A DNA stretch of 64,000 nt from Flavobacterium aestivum (GTDB lineage: Bacteria; Bacteroidota; Bacteroidia; Flavobacteriales; Flavobacteriaceae), in assembly GCF_026870175.2 (NCBI RefSeq), contig NZ_CP113977.2, positions 2,728,001 through 2,792,000 of the forward strand, read 5' to 3'. Positions 8,950 through 18,540 of this stretch are shown here, one piece after another. Position numbers and translations under genes: made by a program. Below the pieces are notes generated by a model, which saw only the letters and a program-made list of their open reading frames with translations, was not told the DNA's origin and ran no database searches. How positions within the stretch are numbered: position 1 is the first letter of the stretch; each line of letters starts with the position of its first letter.

Positions 8950-11031
8950 TTAAAATTTTAATGTAAAAAATGCCATTTTAGAAATTCGTCCATCTGTAAA
9001 GAGTGCTCTTATGGCATATTTATAGATTGTGTTTATCGTAATACTGGAGTCGGATAATTTTTTGGTTTGCGCTGTAACCATTTGCATGAGCTGCATGGGC
9101 TCATCTGCATTGGCTTTATAGATTTCAAAGTTTTCAACTCCAGTTGTGGTGTATTCCCATGATAAATCAATACTATTTGTTGTTGGATTGGGCTGGGCAT
9201 AAAATCCTTTTACAGCTGGCATTACTGAAGATTTAGGAACAAAAACGGCTATTTCTGGAGAGGGATCAGAGGTTAAATTACTTTCATCCTTGGCAAAAAT
9301 TGAATAATGATAGGTTGATCCCTCAGTACTATTTATATCCTCATAATGTTCTATATTGTCTTTCTTTTCAAATACGGCAATTAAATGATCGCTGTTGTTG
9401 TCCTCTCTTCGGTAGAGGTAGTGTGTTGCTACATCTTCACTTTGGCTATTGATCCATTCTAAAGTAACTATGCCATCTTTTATTTCGTAATTGGTAAATA
9501 CAGGAGGAGTGGGAGGGATTACATCTGGTTTTTTAAGAATCAATACTTCCGAAAAAGGTGACATGTTATAATGGGTATCTACTGCTATGATTTTGTAATA
9601 AACTTTGCTATTCAAACTTTTGACTATGACACTATCTTGGTATTTGTTAAATTCATTTGGACTAACCGTTAATTGGCTATATTCTTCGTTTGGATTATTC
9701 GCCTTGTATATTCGATAACCCATTAAATCTTTTTCTTTATTGGCATCCCATGTTATTTTTACTATCCCCAAACTATCAATCACTCCTTTCAAATTTAAGG
9801 GTTTTGCTGGTGGAATAGAATCTACAGGTTGTACCAGCATTGGGAAGGATGTTCTGTTACTTCCTTGTTTGCCTATGGCAGTTATGGTAAAATAATTGGT
9901 AGAAGCTAGTTTGTTGTAAGTTACCGTTCTGTTTTTAGGAGCAATATTTTTTAGTACTGTAGTGTATTTACCATCATCTGCATCGGAACGATTGAGTTCG
10001 AAACCAGTGATTTCAGAATCCCCAGCTTCATCAAATTCCCATGTTAATGTTACGGTTTTATCATCTTTAAAATCCTTTACGGTAAGATGCGGTACGAATT
10101 GTAAGATTGATTTTCCTTTTCCTGAAACTACTTCTGAATAGGGACCTAATTCTCCAAAAGCGGAAATTCCTTGAATTCTATAACTGTATTGTTGGTTATT
10201 GGCAATAGAATCTACATAAAAAATACGATTGTTATTCTCGTTTTCTTGATTCATACTGGTATAGGGTTTATTTGTAATGCGTTCGAAGTGAATTTTATCG
10301 ATTGCACGTTCTACATAATAGCTTCCATAGGTATTTGCTAATATCTTGAAGTTCCAACTCAGCATAGCACTTTTGTCTGTGAAATGAGCTGTGAAGTCCA
10401 TGGGTTTGGGTAGGTCTTCATAATCTTTTAGCCCTACAAAAACTCCACCGTATTGTATGTTTAGTTCTTCTGGAGGTACATTAGAAAATACTCTGTAGGT
10501 GTATTTTTCGTTTTTTAGTACCGTTTTATCTTCAAAACCCAAACCGGCTTTTTTTGCCATTTCAAAATCCTTGTCGGCAGCAAATAATGCAAATGTAAAA
10601 CGTTGCTCATTTTCCTCTGATATATTAACAATTGATTCTAATTGGTTTACTCCGGTTACGCCAAAATTTTCGCCATAAAGTGCTTGTGCTATAATGGCTG
10701 CATTGTCATTCCCTTCTATAGTTTTCTCCCAATTCTCAAGTGGTTCTGGTTTGAATACTTTGGCTAAAACTACTTTTTCTGGATTAACCAATGTTTTATT
10801 GTCTCGGGTTACGGTAAAACGTTCGAGTTGGTATCCATATTTGTTTAGTTTTCTCCAAGCAAGGGCATCACTAGGAGCCCAGCGCAATAAAATTTTGTCT
10901 TTTTGTACTCTTACAATGACTTGAATTTGGGATTCTTTTTCAGGAGTTACTTTTTCTATCGAGTTGTTTTTTTGTGCATAAGTTGTGCAGTATCCTAAAA
11001 AAAGGAATACTATTATATAATGAAATTTCAT
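8950..11031 (-). CDS. Exported multi-domain fibronectin type III protein
   Basis: The ATG at 11031 is preferred over an in-frame upstream start because it gives a clean signal peptide (MKFHYIIVFLFLGYCTTYAQ) and lies one base after the preceding gene's stop. The 693-aa product has a unique N-terminal region followed by about five fibronectin-III modules. Each is marked by a conserved Trp strand (LSWNF, LTWEF, ITWDAN, LEWIN, LSWEY) and a Tyr-rich strand (YSYRI, YYKII). No T9SS sorting domain is seen, so it may be periplasmic or attached through a partner. It sits between a 1568-aa exported protein and an SprB-type adhesin with 1- and 6-base gaps, which indicates one operon. Fibronectin-III modules usually bind proteins or glycans or act as spacers. 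The specific role is unknown. Confidence 0.75.
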   Translation of the reverse strand: MKFHYIIVFLFLGYCTTYAQKNNSIEKVTPEKESQIQVIVRVQKDKILLRWAPSDALAWRKLNKYGYQLERFTVTRDNKTLVNPEKVVLAKVFKPEPLENWEKTIEGNDNAAIIAQALYGENFGVTGVNQLESIVNISEENEQRFTFALFAADKDFEMAKKAGLGFEDKTVLKNEKYTYRVFSNVPPEELNIQYGGVFVGLKDYEDLPKPMDFTAHFTDKSAMLSWNFKILANTYGSYYVERAIDKIHFERITNKPYTSMNQENENNNRIFYVDSIANNQQYSYRIQGISAFGELGPYSEVVSGKGKSILQFVPHLTVKDFKDDKTVTLTWEFDEAGDSEITGFELNRSDADDGKYTTVLKNIAPKNRTVTYNKLASTNYFTITAIGKQGSNRTSFPMLVQPVDSIPPAKPLNLKGVIDSLGIVKITWDANKEKDLMGYRIYKANNPNEEYSQLTVSPNEFNKYQDSVIVKSLNSKVYYKIIAVDTHYNMSPFSEVLILKKPDVIPPTPPVFTNYEIKDGIVTLEWINSQSEDVATHYLYRREDNNSDHLIAVFEKKDNIEHYEDINSTEGSTYHYSIFAKDESNLTSDPSPEIAVFVPKSSVMPAVKGFYAQPNPTTNSIDLSWEYTTTGVENFEIYKANADEPMQLMQMVTAQTKKLSDSSITINTIYKYAIRALFTDGRISKMAFFTLKF

Positions 11032-11032
11032 G

Positions 11033-14000
11033 CTAATTTGATTTGTTGAAAGTGAAAATTGAACCTGAACTCGCACCTGCTTGTCCGCCAGGAAGAGTAT
11101 AGTTTAATCTTATATTGTAAGAGCCGTTATTTATCATTGGAAATTTTCCATTTATGATATAATTGTACTTATCTATCATATCTTTGTTTCCTGAGTTCAA
11201 ATATTTGTTAACTACTTTGTATTGGATATCAACAAAATCAATTTTATAATAATAAGGTTGATTGTATCGATACGGCAATCTGTCTTTTAGATAAGAACTG
11301 GAAGGATTATTTATTAAATTGTCTTGATACCAAGTTAATAATTCAATTCCTTTTGTAGGTGGGATGCCTAAAATTGTGGTGTTTCTTTTCAATTTAAAAT
11401 CTGATTCTAAAGGATATCCTTTATATATTAGTGGATAAATACTATTAGTGTAATAACTATCATCTAAAATAGCTTCCGCACTTATTAATGGTTTATCTAA
11501 TGTTTTTGAATTTCCAATTATCTCAATTTCATCAAAAGGTTCTGTTGAAGCGTTTTCAGCATGTAGCGCATGAACATCAGAATATATAATTTCGATATAA
11601 GTATTCTTCGGTTTCTTGGCTTCCATTTTTTCTTTAAAGCTTGTATATTGACTGGTGCTAAAATTATATTTCAACATTTCAGTTCCTTCACCACCTATAA
11701 CAGTTTCATTCAGTTTATTGTTTTTTATTTCTACATTCACATCTGCGGCTAGCTCTTGTTTATCATAGTTTTGTGTCAAGTTGTTGTTAGCATCCTTTTT
11801 TGTTTCGAGTGTTATTAAGGATAATGAATAAGGTTTTGCAGTTTTTAAAACGGGTAGTTCTACAGCTACTCTTTTGGTACTATTGTCATAACTTATTGAA
11901 CTGGTTATTGTTTGGTTTTCGGTTTTATAAAATGCTTTTTGTGATTGTCCAGGTTTCAACTCAAATAAATTAGGTTGTCCTTGTTTTAAAACCACATAAG
12001 CTTGCTTACTTTCGTTTAGATAGACGTATTTTTGATCAAAAACAGGGTAGCAATAAGCAATATTATTTTCAGGGATATAATTAGGTGCTTTTCCTGTAGT
12101 AAAGTTTTTGACTTCAGTTTCGGTAGCAATTTGGCCTTTGTCATATATCGTAACCCAAGTATTGTTTACATTTTCTTGAAAACTCACTTTTACGGTTAAG
12201 GTTAGTTTTGAGCTTTCTGGAAGTATATCATTTGCATTAAAACTTACTAAATCTTTGGTGTTATTCCAGCTCTGGGCTCCAGGTAGGGCCACGCCATCTT
12301 TTTTGATAGTAAATTCTTCGAGTTTTAATCTATAGGTTTTGATGCCCTCATCACCTTCAATACTGAAATTTTTCTCTATAGGCATATTAAAACCAACCTG
12401 AGGTATGGTAAATACATTGATATCGTCACTGCCTTCGGCTGGGGTAATATCGGCAATAGCCTTTAGTCCTCCTAGTGGAGAGTTGGCTACAAATTCGCAT
12501 TGAGAACCAAACTCCAATTTAAATCGGAAACTACCTTTTACAGCTCCTCCTAGTAAATCGTAATACCCGCCTAGATATCCTCTAATCCATGCTGGGTTAG
12601 GGAGTTTAGCTTGAAGAATGACAGCACCTCCTCCTTTTATGATTACTATTTTTTTATGTATCATAAAGAGTTTCACATCGATTCCCAGTTCACCTTGCAA
12701 ATAAGCGTATGATTGTCCAGTGGCATACCAACCATTTATACCTATTTGGCCAGTACCTTTACATTGTGCTTCACCATAATTTTTGACCATTACATCAAAT
12801 CCTAGACCTGCTTGAAAATTAGCATAGAAGGCTAAAAAGTTCAAGTTTCCAGTTTTTAAACTAAAGTCGGAACCAAAAGCAAAGCCTTTACCAGAACCTA
12901 ACGTACTGGCATTTTCAGATCGCATATAATCTAATGAACCTACATTTAGTTTTAGTATTTCAGCAACAATTGCTGGTGGTGGAGGACTGGCAGGAATATC
13001 GTCTCCCATCATGAAGTAACCACCCGCTTCAACGGCTATTGAGCCAATTCCCATTTTTAATCCTAGCCTATCGGTAGGAGTACCCATTCGGATATACCAT
13101 TTATTTGGGGCAAAATGGAGTACTGCCCAGCCTGCTCTATTTTCTGAAGCTCTTCCTTTAATGAAACCACCCGGAGTGTCTATATATAAGTCAAATGACC
13201 CATGTAGTGTGCTTGATCTAAAATCATATTCAATAGCAGCAAAAGCATTGATACCCATAGATTGCTTTACAGTATTAGGATACAGCTGCTCTGCTGCTTT
13301 TGATAAATCAGAAGTTTTTAAGGCCTCTAATGCTGCTTTTGCTAATAATGATTCGTTTTCTGTAACTGCTTTTAGAGCACCTTTCAATTCGTCTGCACCT
13401 GGTATTTCAAAGGGCTGCATGACATGGCCTTCTCCATAAATACTAATTCTATTGATACCATTAGATTTGTTAAATGCAATTTCAAATCCTGCTCCACCCC
13501 AAAAAGCATCTGCTGTGGCGGTTCCTGCAAATTTGATCATTGCTTTTACCGCAAGACCAGAATCTGAATCTGGAACATAGTTGGATCCAGAAGCAACAAA
13601 TTTGGAACTAAATCCCTCTTTTCTCATTCTGTAATAAGCACCTCCTGCAAATCCTTTGAAAGTAATTGCTCCAGCTGGAATGTTCAATCCATCAACCATA
13701 GCATCTACATACCAATATCTGAAATCATCTTTTTTTCCAAAAATGGCGTTAGCTTCTACTGCGATTCCTCCTGAAAATTCAGCAGCAAGATTTCCTTTAA
13801 AGCCTTTTCCATATACAGGATCGTTATCCATTATGGTAATATTTCCTTTAAATTTGGCACCACCTAGATTGGCATCTATCTTTATTGCCTCAAAATTTAA
13901 ATGATCGAATTTCCATTTTTGAATTCCTTCATTTTCGGCAAATTTTCCAACGATATTAAACTTAGTTCGACCGTTGAATTGGTCTTTCATCAAATTAACT

Positions 14001-15739
14001 GATAAATCTATTTTTAGAGTAGCCGAAATATCATCAGCAACAATTGCTATTTCATGAATCGTAATTGGGAAATTAGCAACTTTGGAAGATTTTGGGTCAT
14101 TTTCGGCTTCATTTTTATAACCAAAATAGTCAGCTTTAAAAACAGGAGTAACCGTTTGTAATTGTAGCTTTTCAAATTTTATTCCTTCAAATGCTGCAAT
14201 CTCTTTCTTTTCAACTTCTTCTTTAGTTTCTGTAGTGCTTGTAGCATCTGGAGTTGGGGTGTTATTTCCTTTTATGGCAATACTACCATTCAAAAGTGCT
14301 TTGGGTAAAAATTTACCGTCTTTAACTTTTAATTCCACATAGGAGCCTCTATCGATTTTTGCTGTAGCTTTAAAGACTTGAAAGCAAAGATTGTTATTGA
14401 CTTCTGCTTTTAATAGGTATTCTTTGTCTATAGGATTTATTATGGCTGTGTATCCAATTTCTCCTTGCGAATCAAAGGCACATTTCTTGGATTTATCTGA
14501 AACAGGTAGAACGATTGCCCCACCAAATCCTCCAGAAACTAAGGCATTGGCTCTAAATTTTAGATTAATATTGTTTACAGAAAATGCCCATCCACCTGCT
14601 GATCCTTGATCGATGTTTAATATATTGTTTCCTGTGAAATTTCCTGAAACCCCCATTCTGTCTATTAGCAAATCGGTAGCTTGAAAGCTTACTCTTCCTT
14701 TGCTGGAACTAAATTTAAATTCTTCGGGAAGTGTAATCAACAGGGATTTTACATAAAGTCCTCTCCATAGGTTTTCGCTCCCGGGAACTAAATAGTCTTT
14801 GGCATAATTATCGGGCCAGACAACATTTTCTGAATTTCTTAAATCACTTAAATCTATTACCGCTTTGTTGAGTTCAAAATAAGTTCCTTTGAATGAGGTT
14901 AATTGAAATTTAGGCAACGAAATGTCCATTAATATGTCATTCCAATTGGATACAGTTGTTTTAAAGGAACCTGTTACTCGTTGAGTTTTGCCTATTACAT
15001 TATTTGATTCGTCAACGGGTTCTATGATTGATCTTGAAAATTCTACATCTGCGGTGATGCCTAATTCTTTAAAGCCATTACAGTCAATAGTTACATAGGT
15101 TTTGTTCTCAACTGCACCTGTGTTCATATTCATTCCACCCTTCAGAATCAATAAGGCTTTGTCGCCGCAAATCTTTAAAGGAAAATCTCCAAGTAAGACT
15201 AATTTTGTATCTCCGATTAAACCTCCTTTATGAGAAAGTTTGATGTTGTTGGCTCCAAAAAAAAGTTCTTTTTGTTTACCAAGTGAATCAGTTTGTGGAA
15301 CTATGATTCGGACAAAGGCTGTTAATTCGGTATATTCTGGTGTGAACTTTGCATTGCTAATCCCCAGCATGTATTGGGTTTTATTAACCGTTTTTTTGAT
15401 ACCGATTGGCAACATCGAAAGATTTTTTTGTGCTAATAAATCGATATTGTTGTTGGTACTGTCAATTTTTTTAAAAACTGCCATGGCGGTTTTTAAATCT
15501 TCATTTGTTCCAGAGGCAATTGGGTAATTTTTCTTGATGAAGCTTTCTGTAAATTCGCTTTTAAGAAAAGTGGATGCAGTTTTTGGAATAGTAATTTTTG
15601 AGTTTGTATTTAAAACTATTTTTGATTTACTATTTTTTGGGTGGTTTATTGTATCTGTTAATGTGTTCGAGAAACAATTTAAATTTATAAATAACAATAA
15701 AAGTATTGTGAAATATAGGTTAGGGGTATTTTTATTCAA
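11033..15739 (-). CDS. Large exported beta-rich protein, function unknown
   Basis: This 1568-aa protein is the first gene of the four-gene leftward cluster. The start is a TTG (15737-15739); no in-frame ATG lies close upstream, and translation from the TTG gives a signal peptide ending near NCFSN. A promoter about 70-100 bases upstream supports this start. The body is dominated by long Gly/Ala/Phe/Lys beta-strand patterns. Repeated strand pairs such as FKGNITIMD, VEAGGYFMMGDD and IKGGGAVILQAK between about residues 640 and 1120 suggest a beta-helix or a large beta-sandwich or barrel. Residues after about 1130 look like Ig-like modules with Asn-rich linkers. No T9SS sorting domain or catalytic motif was recognised. 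Its tight linkage to a fibronectin-III protein, an SprB-type adhesin and a barrel protein suggests a surface assembly. I do not recognise the family. Confidence 0.7.
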   Translation of the reverse strand: MNKNTPNLYFTILLLLFINLNCFSNTLTDTINHPKNSKSKIVLNTNSKITIPKTASTFLKSEFTESFIKKNYPIASGTNEDLKTAMAVFKKIDSTNNNIDLLAQKNLSMLPIGIKKTVNKTQYMLGISNAKFTPEYTELTAFVRIIVPQTDSLGKQKELFFGANNIKLSHKGGLIGDTKLVLLGDFPLKICGDKALLILKGGMNMNTGAVENKTYVTIDCNGFKELGITADVEFSRSIIEPVDESNNVIGKTQRVTGSFKTTVSNWNDILMDISLPKFQLTSFKGTYFELNKAVIDLSDLRNSENVVWPDNYAKDYLVPGSENLWRGLYVKSLLITLPEEFKFSSSKGRVSFQATDLLIDRMGVSGNFTGNNILNIDQGSAGGWAFSVNNINLKFRANALVSGGFGGAIVLPVSDKSKKCAFDSQGEIGYTAIINPIDKEYLLKAEVNNNLCFQVFKATAKIDRGSYVELKVKDGKFLPKALLNGSIAIKGNNTPTPDATSTTETKEEVEKKEIAAFEGIKFEKLQLQTVTPVFKADYFGYKNEAENDPKSSKVANFPITIHEIAIVADDISATLKIDLSVNLMKDQFNGRTKFNIVGKFAENEGIQKWKFDHLNFEAIKIDANLGGAKFKGNITIMDNDPVYGKGFKGNLAAEFSGGIAVEANAIFGKKDDFRYWYVDAMVDGLNIPAGAITFKGFAGGAYYRMRKEGFSSKFVASGSNYVPDSDSGLAVKAMIKFAGTATADAFWGGAGFEIAFNKSNGINRISIYGEGHVMQPFEIPGADELKGALKAVTENESLLAKAALEALKTSDLSKAAEQLYPNTVKQSMGINAFAAIEYDFRSSTLHGSFDLYIDTPGGFIKGRASENRAGWAVLHFAPNKWYIRMGTPTDRLGLKMGIGSIAVEAGGYFMMGDDIPASPPPPAIVAEILKLNVGSLDYMRSENASTLGSGKGFAFGSDFSLKTGNLNFLAFYANFQAGLGFDVMVKNYGEAQCKGTGQIGINGWYATGQSYAYLQGELGIDVKLFMIHKKIVIIKGGGAVILQAKLPNPAWIRGYLGGYYDLLGGAVKGSFRFKLEFGSQCEFVANSPLGGLKAIADITPAEGSDDINVFTIPQVGFNMPIEKNFSIEGDEGIKTYRLKLEEFTIKKDGVALPGAQSWNNTKDLVSFNANDILPESSKLTLTVKVSFQENVNNTWVTIYDKGQIATETEVKNFTTGKAPNYIPENNIAYCYPVFDQKYVYLNESKQAYVVLKQGQPNLFELKPGQSQKAFYKTENQTITSSISYDNSTKRVAVELPVLKTAKPYSLSLITLETKKDANNNLTQNYDKQELAADVNVEIKNNKLNETVIGGEGTEMLKYNFSTSQYTSFKEKMEAKKPKNTYIEIIYSDVHALHAENASTEPFDEIEIIGNSKTLDKPLISAEAILDDSYYTNSIYPLIYKGYPLESDFKLKRNTTILGIPPTKGIELLTWYQDNLINNPSSSYLKDRLPYRYNQPYYYKIDFVDIQYKVVNKYLNSGNKDMIDKYNYIINGKFPMINNGSYNIRLNYTLPGGQAGASSGSIFTFNKSN

Positions 15740-15810
15740 TTTATTGCAGATGTTGATTATAAGAAAAAAAACATAAAACGTATATTTTGTTAGATATGTT
15801 TATGGAGCGG

Positions 15811-15841
15811 CAAAACTAGTTGTTTAATTTTTTTTTAACAA
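15811..15841 (-). promoter_or_regulatory. Promoter of the four-gene surface cluster
   Basis: On the minus strand, TTG (15839-15841) is followed after 20 bases by TAGTTTTG (15811-15818), an exact match to the Bacteroidota -7 consensus TAnnTTTG with normal spacing. Transcription would begin near 15804, giving a leader of about 65 bases before the TTG start codon of the 1568-aa gene. Confidence 0.6.
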
Positions 15842-16371
15842 GAAATAATAGCCCTTTGTTGGATGAAATTCAAGGAAAATCTCATTTAAACTTTTTATCA
15901 ATATAGATTTTCTTAATGCTTTGTTATTGAGTTATTTTGATAGGAATTCGAAGAGTCAAACTGAGCAATTTTTTTTAAGTTATCTGTTGTTTGAAGGAAT
16001 ATTAGGACGCAAAATTATTTTTGCCTAGTAGATTGTGAATTTTGAGTTGGAGTATTGGTTCTGTAAAATGAATATACCAGCCCTTAGATTTACCTAACAA
16101 AAAAGCTTAGATCACTTCAGAAAAAAATGTATTATAAATAAAATAATTCGATTTTGTTTAATATTTTAAAGGATTATTTTTGGGGAAAAGCTGCTCCTTA
16201 TTATATTTATTAAGGTTCAATTTATAGATTTCTGAACCTTATTTTTTAAAATATTTATTGAAGTATATTTTACTTAAATGTGTTTTGGGGTTATATATTT
16301 GACTTTTTTTAAGTTTAAAAAGAGAAATATAGTTTTTATATCATAATATTATAAAAAATCAGAATATAGAC

Positions 16372-16401
16372 TTTGAAGATTGAATTTGTTTTATATATTT
16401 G
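16372..16401 (+). promoter_or_regulatory. Promoter of the amino-acid permease gene
   Basis: TTTG (16372-16375) is followed after 18 bases by TATATTTG (16394-16401), which matches the Bacteroidota -33/-7 pattern. It overlaps the more upstream possible start at 16399 and so favours translation from the ATG at 16483. Confidence 0.6.
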
Positions 16402-16482
16402 AGCTTTGATAGATTTATTTCATTATTAAAATATAATTGCAAAAAATACAATATATTAGTTTTTACCGATAAAATTTACAAC

Positions 16483-18429
16483 ATGGCATTAAAGGGGCTT
16501 TTTAGAAAAAAAACAGTTCAGGATATTTTAAAACAGGTCGAAAAGAACAATTTAGAAGGACATGATGCTTTAGGAAAACATTTGACAGCTAAAGATTTAA
16601 CAGCTTTTGGAATTGCAGCCATTGTTGGTGCAGGTATTTTCAGCACCATAGGAAAAGCTAGTTTTGATGGAGGCCCAGCAGTAATATTCTTGTTTTTGTT
16701 TACGGCTGTTGCCTGTAGTTTTGCGGCTTTTGCTTATGCAGAGTTTGCTTCGATGGTTCCGGTTTCAGGGAGTGCTTATACGTATTCTTATGTAGCTTTT
16801 GGAGAATTAATAGCCTGGATTATAGGTTGGGCTTTAATTATGGAATATTCGGTTGGTAATATAACAGTTGCGATATCGTGGAGTGATTATTTTACAGGCT
16901 TACTCTCCAGCGGAGGGATCGATTTACCGCAGTGGGTACAAATGGATTATTTAACAGCTTCTAATGGGTTTAAAGATGCTACTGCCTTAATGGAAGGAGG
17001 GAAAACTTTTGAAAACTTAAGTGCTGGGATGCAAGATGCCTACACGGCTTGGACAACATCACCTATGATTGGTTCTTTTCATTTTGTAGCTGATTTGCCA
17101 GCACTTTTAATTATTGTTTTGATTACGGCATTGATTTATAGAGGGATGAAAGAATCTCGTAATGCAAGTAACATCATGGTTGTGGTCAAACTTTGTATTG
17201 TTCTTTTAGTAATTGCTGTTGGTATATTTTATGTAGATATTGATAACTGGCATCCTTTTGCACCGAATGGAGTTTCGGGAGTTTTAAAAGGAGTTTCGGC
17301 GGTGTTCTTTGCTTATATAGGTTTTGATGCTATTTCAACAACTGCAGAAGAGTGTAAAGATCCACAACGTGATTTGCCAAGAGGGATGATGTGGGCGATT
17401 GTTATTTGTACTCTTTTATATATAGCTATTGCATTGGTTCTTACAGGAATGGTTAGATATAATACTTTGGATGTTGGTGATCCATTGGCTTTTGTGTTTG
17501 ATCAATTGCACTTAAAATGGATGTCAGGAATTATTGCAGTGAGTGCAGTAGTTGCTATGGCGAGTGTTTTATTAGTTTTTCAAATGGGACAACCTCGTAT
17601 CTGGATGAGTATGAGTCGGGATGGTTTATTGCCAAAAAAATTCTCTACGGTACATCCTAAATTCAAAACACCTTCTTTTGCTACAATTGTAGTAGGTTTT
17701 GTGGTAGCGGTGCCAGCTTTATTTATGAATTTAACAATGGTTACAGATTTATGTAGTATTGGTACTTTGTTCGCATTTGTTTTGGTTTGTGCTGGAGTTT
17801 TGGCTTTGCAAAATAAAACAGATATTCCAAGAGGAAAATTCAAAACGCCTTATATCAACTCAAGATACATCTTTCCTTTATTAATTGTAGTTGCTTTGGT
17901 TATTTCTTTTGGATATAATAAAAAAGCAACAATGGGATTCATTACTAATGAGACTAAAATCAATGATTCACAATTTATTATTACTTCGCTGAATAAAGAG
18001 GAAACACAAAAAGTATATAATTATTTACTAAGCATCGAAGGAAAAACAAGCACAACCGAGAAACTTGATGTTGAGCATTTATTGAGCCAATACCAAGAGG
18101 ATGATGCTAAATATGAAAAGGTGGTTGCCGGATTACCTATCTCAGATTCTATAAAATATGAAAGCGGATTTGATTTGTTTAAACATAAAATACCAATGTG
18201 GATTTTCTTGATTGTTATCGTTGGATTGGTGTTTTGGTCACATAAAGAAAACTTGTCTTTAATTCCGCTTTTGGGCTTAATCTGTTGTTTGTATATGATG
18301 GCAGAGTTAAGTGTTTGGAATTGGATTTATTTTAGTGTCTGGTTGATTATTGGATTGATTATTTACTTTAGTTTCAGTAGAAAAAACAGTAAGCTTAATT
18401 TAGAGAACTTAGATAACAATCAAGATTAG
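16483..18429 (+). CDS. APC-superfamily cationic-type amino-acid permease
   Basis: This 648-aa inner-membrane protein transports amino acids by secondary transport. The N-terminal cytoplasmic segment is followed by the APC signature GIAAIVGAGIFSTIGKA and the TM stretch containing AFAYAEFASMVPVSGSAYTY, as in the CAT/YfnA group. The segment FFAYIGFDAISTTAEECKDP with RDLPRGM is also typical. There are about twelve core TM segments. Near the C-terminus an extra-membrane insert of about 70 residues (after GYNKKATMGF) separates the later TM helices, making the protein longer than the usual 450-500 aa. The start at 16483 (MALKGLFRKK) is preferred because the longer reading frame begins inside the promoter and adds an unlike leader. 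The gene is isolated and monocistronic. Substrate is uncertain. Confidence 0.88.
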   Translation: MALKGLFRKKTVQDILKQVEKNNLEGHDALGKHLTAKDLTAFGIAAIVGAGIFSTIGKASFDGGPAVIFLFLFTAVACSFAAFAYAEFASMVPVSGSAYTYSYVAFGELIAWIIGWALIMEYSVGNITVAISWSDYFTGLLSSGGIDLPQWVQMDYLTASNGFKDATALMEGGKTFENLSAGMQDAYTAWTTSPMIGSFHFVADLPALLIIVLITALIYRGMKESRNASNIMVVVKLCIVLLVIAVGIFYVDIDNWHPFAPNGVSGVLKGVSAVFFAYIGFDAISTTAEECKDPQRDLPRGMMWAIVICTLLYIAIALVLTGMVRYNTLDVGDPLAFVFDQLHLKWMSGIIAVSAVVAMASVLLVFQMGQPRIWMSMSRDGLLPKKFSTVHPKFKTPSFATIVVGFVVAVPALFMNLTMVTDLCSIGTLFAFVLVCAGVLALQNKTDIPRGKFKTPYINSRYIFPLLIVVALVISFGYNKKATMGFITNETKINDSQFIITSLNKEETQKVYNYLLSIEGKTSTTEKLDVEHLLSQYQEDDAKYEKVVAGLPISDSIKYESGFDLFKHKIPMWIFLIVIVGLVFWSHKENLSLIPLLGLICCLYMMAELSVWNWIYFSVWLIIGLIIYFSFSRKNSKLNLENLDNNQD

Positions 18430-18455
18430 TCTTTTATTTGATATCACACTTTATT

Positions 18456-18499
18456 ATAAAAAAAATAATGCAAAGTAGAAAAGACTACTTTGCATTATT
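18456..18499 (-). terminator. Rho-independent terminator of the 501-aa gene
   Basis: A perfect 15-bp inverted repeat (18464-18478 with 18485-18499, 6-base loop) is followed on the minus strand by a run of eight T. It terminates the leftward 501-aa gene. A second, bulged hairpin (about 18507-18541) lies directly at that gene's stop codon. The permease gene converges from the other side and may use the same stem. Confidence 0.8.
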
Positions 18500-18540
18500 A
18501 AAAATTGATAATCAGTTTTGTCTAAAAACTGGCTGATTAT

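Larger units (their letters stand above)
15740..16482. other. Divergent intergenic region, 743 bp
   Basis: This AT-rich spacer separates the leftward surface cluster from the rightward permease gene. It contains the promoter candidates at 15811-15841 (minus) and 16372-16401 (plus). A second plus-strand TATATTTG at 16294-16301 has no clear -33 partner. No coding potential was found in the remainder. Confidence 0.6.

Noticed and set aside
16399..16482. N-terminal extension of the amino-acid permease
   Set aside because: The start would lie within the -7 promoter box and the extra 28 residues are unlike family N-termini.
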